From: Palsa-147 sp049279675
GTDB lineage: Bacteria > Acidobacteriota > Terriglobia > Acidiferrales > UBA7541
Reading direction: 5' to 3'
Assembly: GCA_049279675.1 (NCBI GenBank)
Contig: JBAPOP010000007.1
Coordinates: 4,064-68,063, forward strand
DNA length: 64,000 bases
The notes below the pieces were generated by a model that had not been told where the DNA came from, ran no database searches, and was given only the letters and a program-made list of their open reading frames with translations. Below are positions 62,795 through 64,000 of the stretch, piece by piece (the stretch's first letter is position 1; every line of letters begins with the position of its first letter). Made by a program: the position numbers and the translations under genes.

Positions 62795-63640
62795 TCAGTG
62801 TGCTTTTGCTTTGGCGGCTTGAATCTGCGGCATCAGGATGTCGCGAACGTAGTGCCAGTAAGGAACGAATTTGAGCGCGGCTTGCGCGTACTGATCAGCG
62901 GCGTTTAGATCGGGCGTGGATCGGTTCAAATTCGACCAGGCGAGATTCATCAGCAGTTCGGGCTCTCCCCACGTTGGCTCGAGCGGGTCGCTCGTGTCCT
63001 CTTTGTGTTCGCGTATGGACTCTAGACCTTTTTGATAGGTAGCTATCGCTTTGTCCTGACCGCCTCCACGCTCCGGCGGAGCGTACCAACGATTCGGGCC
63101 GAGCACCCAGAGGAGACGAGGATTGTCCGGCGCCTGCGCTTCCGCTTGTTTGAATATGGGCGTGGCCTGTGCGACTAACTCCTGAATTCGAGCAGGGTCC
63201 TTCCGATTTAGAAACATCAGATTGCTCAGGCACGATCCCGCGCCCACTTTGGCATCCACAAACCCGGGATCTTTTGCACTGGCGTCATCAAATTCTTTGA
63301 CGGCTTGCTGCAAGTCTTGCCCCAGATCAGCGGGATCGGCGGCGTCATTGAAACCATTGAACGCGCGACGCCACAAGGCAAATCCCCGCCAGTAGAGCAC
63401 GCGCGAGGCGAGTTTTCTGTCTTCCGGAATGGGAGCGAGTTCGCTGTAGAGGGTCTTCAGAGCTGCGCGATTCCCCTCGTAGTCCGCCCTTTGAATCTGG
63501 ACGACGATGCGGATGATGGAATCGCGTGAAAGGCTCGTGGTTTTGTCGTTTGCGAATGCAGGGCTGCCCTCCGTCGCGAAAATGGAAACGACAAGTGCGA
63601 TTAGAACCGACGATAAAGCGGTGATTCTTCGAGCGCTCAT
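62795..63640 (-). CDS. Exported TPR-like protein
   Basis: From the Met codon at 63640 the protein has 281 residues and a signal peptide (RITALSSVLIALVVSIFAT). The body is helical and TPR-like: YEGNRAALKTLYSELAPIPE, LYWRGFALWRRAFNGFNDAA, DLQQAVKEFDDASAKDPGFV, and GQDKAIATYQKGLESIREHK. The frame continues upstream without a stop into the remains of a MarR-type regulator, which is why a longer product of 343 residues appears. The function is unknown. Confidence 0.75.
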   Translation of the reverse strand: MSARRITALSSVLIALVVSIFATEGSPAFANDKTTSLSRDSIIRIVVQIQRADYEGNRAALKTLYSELAPIPEDRKLASRVLYWRGFALWRRAFNGFNDAADPADLGQDLQQAVKEFDDASAKDPGFVDAKVGAGSCLSNLMFLNRKDPARIQELVAQATPIFKQAEAQAPDNPRLLWVLGPNRWYAPPERGGGQDKAIATYQKGLESIREHKEDTSDPLEPTWGEPELLMNLAWSNLNRSTPDLNAADQYAQAALKFVPYWHYVRDILMPQIQAAKAKAH

Positions 63641-63712
63641 GCGTTTCTCCTTTTTGCGAAGGGGCTTTGAACAGATTAGACGAAGATTGAAACAGAATCG
63701 ATAGCACGACAA

Positions 63713-63841
63713 TGCGGCGAGGTCTGCGGTAACCTTTACAAGTTTGCGGCGCTCTAACGGTTCGAGGGCGGCGGTTAGGGTGGTTCGGTCCATGGCGAGC
63801 AATGACTCCACGGTTGCTCCCAGCATGATGCGTTTGAGAAT
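63713..63841 (-). pseudogene. Remnant of a MarR-family regulator
   Basis: The reverse strand reads ILKRIMLGATVESLLAMDRT and then TLTAALEPLERRKLVKV, the winged-helix recognition segment of MarR-type repressors, followed by nothing else of the domain. It is in frame with the downstream exported protein. A complete MarR would need about 140 residues; here about 43 remain. It seems to be a decayed fragment. Confidence 0.6.
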
Positions 63842-63856
63842 GTGATGCGTGGAGGA

Positions 63857-63881
63857 AAAGGCGAAGAGTGCCCGGCTGAAG
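63857..63881. repeat. Truncated REP-like element
   Basis: AAAAGGCGAAGAGTGCCCGG then CTGAAG matches the left half of the element at 57264-57286, but the right half (CCGGGCGCTACA) is missing. The break falls in the loop of the hairpin. Confidence 0.65.
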
Positions 63882-64000
63882 AGTCTGTGTGAGAACTCGG
63901 GTTGACGCGTCCCTTATACTGCGCGAGAGAGGAGACGCGATGGCGAAATTTTTGGATTACAACCCGGATCAGGTGTATTTGCTGCCGCCGACCGTGCGCG
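63881..64000 (+). mobile_element. Left end of an insertion sequence (IS1182-like), cut by window edge
   Basis: The REP sequence stops at the loop (63880) and unrelated sequence AGTCTGTGTGAGAACTCGGG begins, followed by a transposase start at 63940. This fits insertion of an IS at that site. The right end, its inverted repeat and the target duplication are outside the window, so the boundary at 63881 is approximate. Confidence 0.6.
63940..64000 (+). CDS. Transposase, N-terminal 20 residues (IS1182-like)
   Basis: The frame from the ATG at 63940 reads MAKFLDYNPDQVYLLPPTVR, which fits the conserved start YxPxQxxLLPPS(L/V)R of IS1182-type transposases. GAGAGGAGA precedes the ATG. Only the first 20 residues are in the window; the catalytic DDE part is beyond the edge. 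Confidence 0.65.
   Translation, partial: MAKFLDYNPDQVYLLPPTVR

Overview
The window looks like a chromosomal piece of an Acidobacteriota genome. The evidence is the GC-rich coding style, an 814-residue ADOP-type FtsX permease, a VWFA-related exported protein of the acidobacterial kind, TIG-domain and Cna-like exported proteins, exported DinB and caspase proteins, and dispersed GC-rich REP-like hairpins. No rRNA, tRNA or CRISPR array was found. Species-level assignment is not possible from sequence reading alone.

Layout. 1-3401 (minus) is a heavy-metal RND efflux operon (small Cys/His membrane protein, TolC-like, adaptor, CusA/CzcA-like pump cut by the window edge). 3516-9465 (minus) is a translation operon infC-rpmI-rplT-pheS-methyltransferase-pheT-zapA, with an ATC start for infC and a PheT that appears to lack its N-terminal tRNA-binding OB domain. 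9492-13526 holds a STAS protein, thrS, a monooxygenase-like small protein, and an SDR/AbrB pair. 13614-22355 is mixed envelope material: OprB-like porin, an RcnR/CsoR-type metal repressor with its operator, a TIG/propeller lipoprotein, exported proteins and a SIS-domain protein. 22432-29305 carries two MacB/FtsX-type permeases, a DinB protein and a tight ABC-2 operon. 29420-37164 holds rnhB, a large TPR protein, thiE, an AI-2E-family permease and glmM. 37473-41210 holds a strong terminator, a redoxin and the class II ribonucleotide reductase nrdJ with a long leader. 41364-46490 has a tyrosine-phosphatase-like exported protein and the minus-strand operon ffh-rpsP-khpA-rimM-trmD-ICMT-rplS, ended by a terminator.

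46491-47323 is a gene-free, repeat-rich spacer. Next to it lies the most unusual part of the window (47324-55044): an exported caspase with three tandem 152-residue C-terminal repeats, an exported TPR-CHAT protein, and, convergent to them, an exported caspase fused to pentapeptide repeats. All three keep a His/Cys dyad of clan CD proteases. They are followed by an exported amidohydrolase, an exported DinB protein, an EreA/ChaN-like exported protein, the ADOP permease, the VWFA protein and a TPR-like exported protein. The right edge cuts an insertion sequence that seems to have inserted into the loop of a REP hairpin, next to a decayed MarR fragment.

Regulatory signals. Several genes (STAS, the first MacB-like permease, rnhB, redoxin, trmD, ADOP) have a -10-like hexamer 6-10 nt before the ATG and no Shine-Dalgarno, suggesting leaderless mRNAs. 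Others (infC, ABM protein, rplT, nrdJ, exported DinB) have good Shine-Dalgarno sites.
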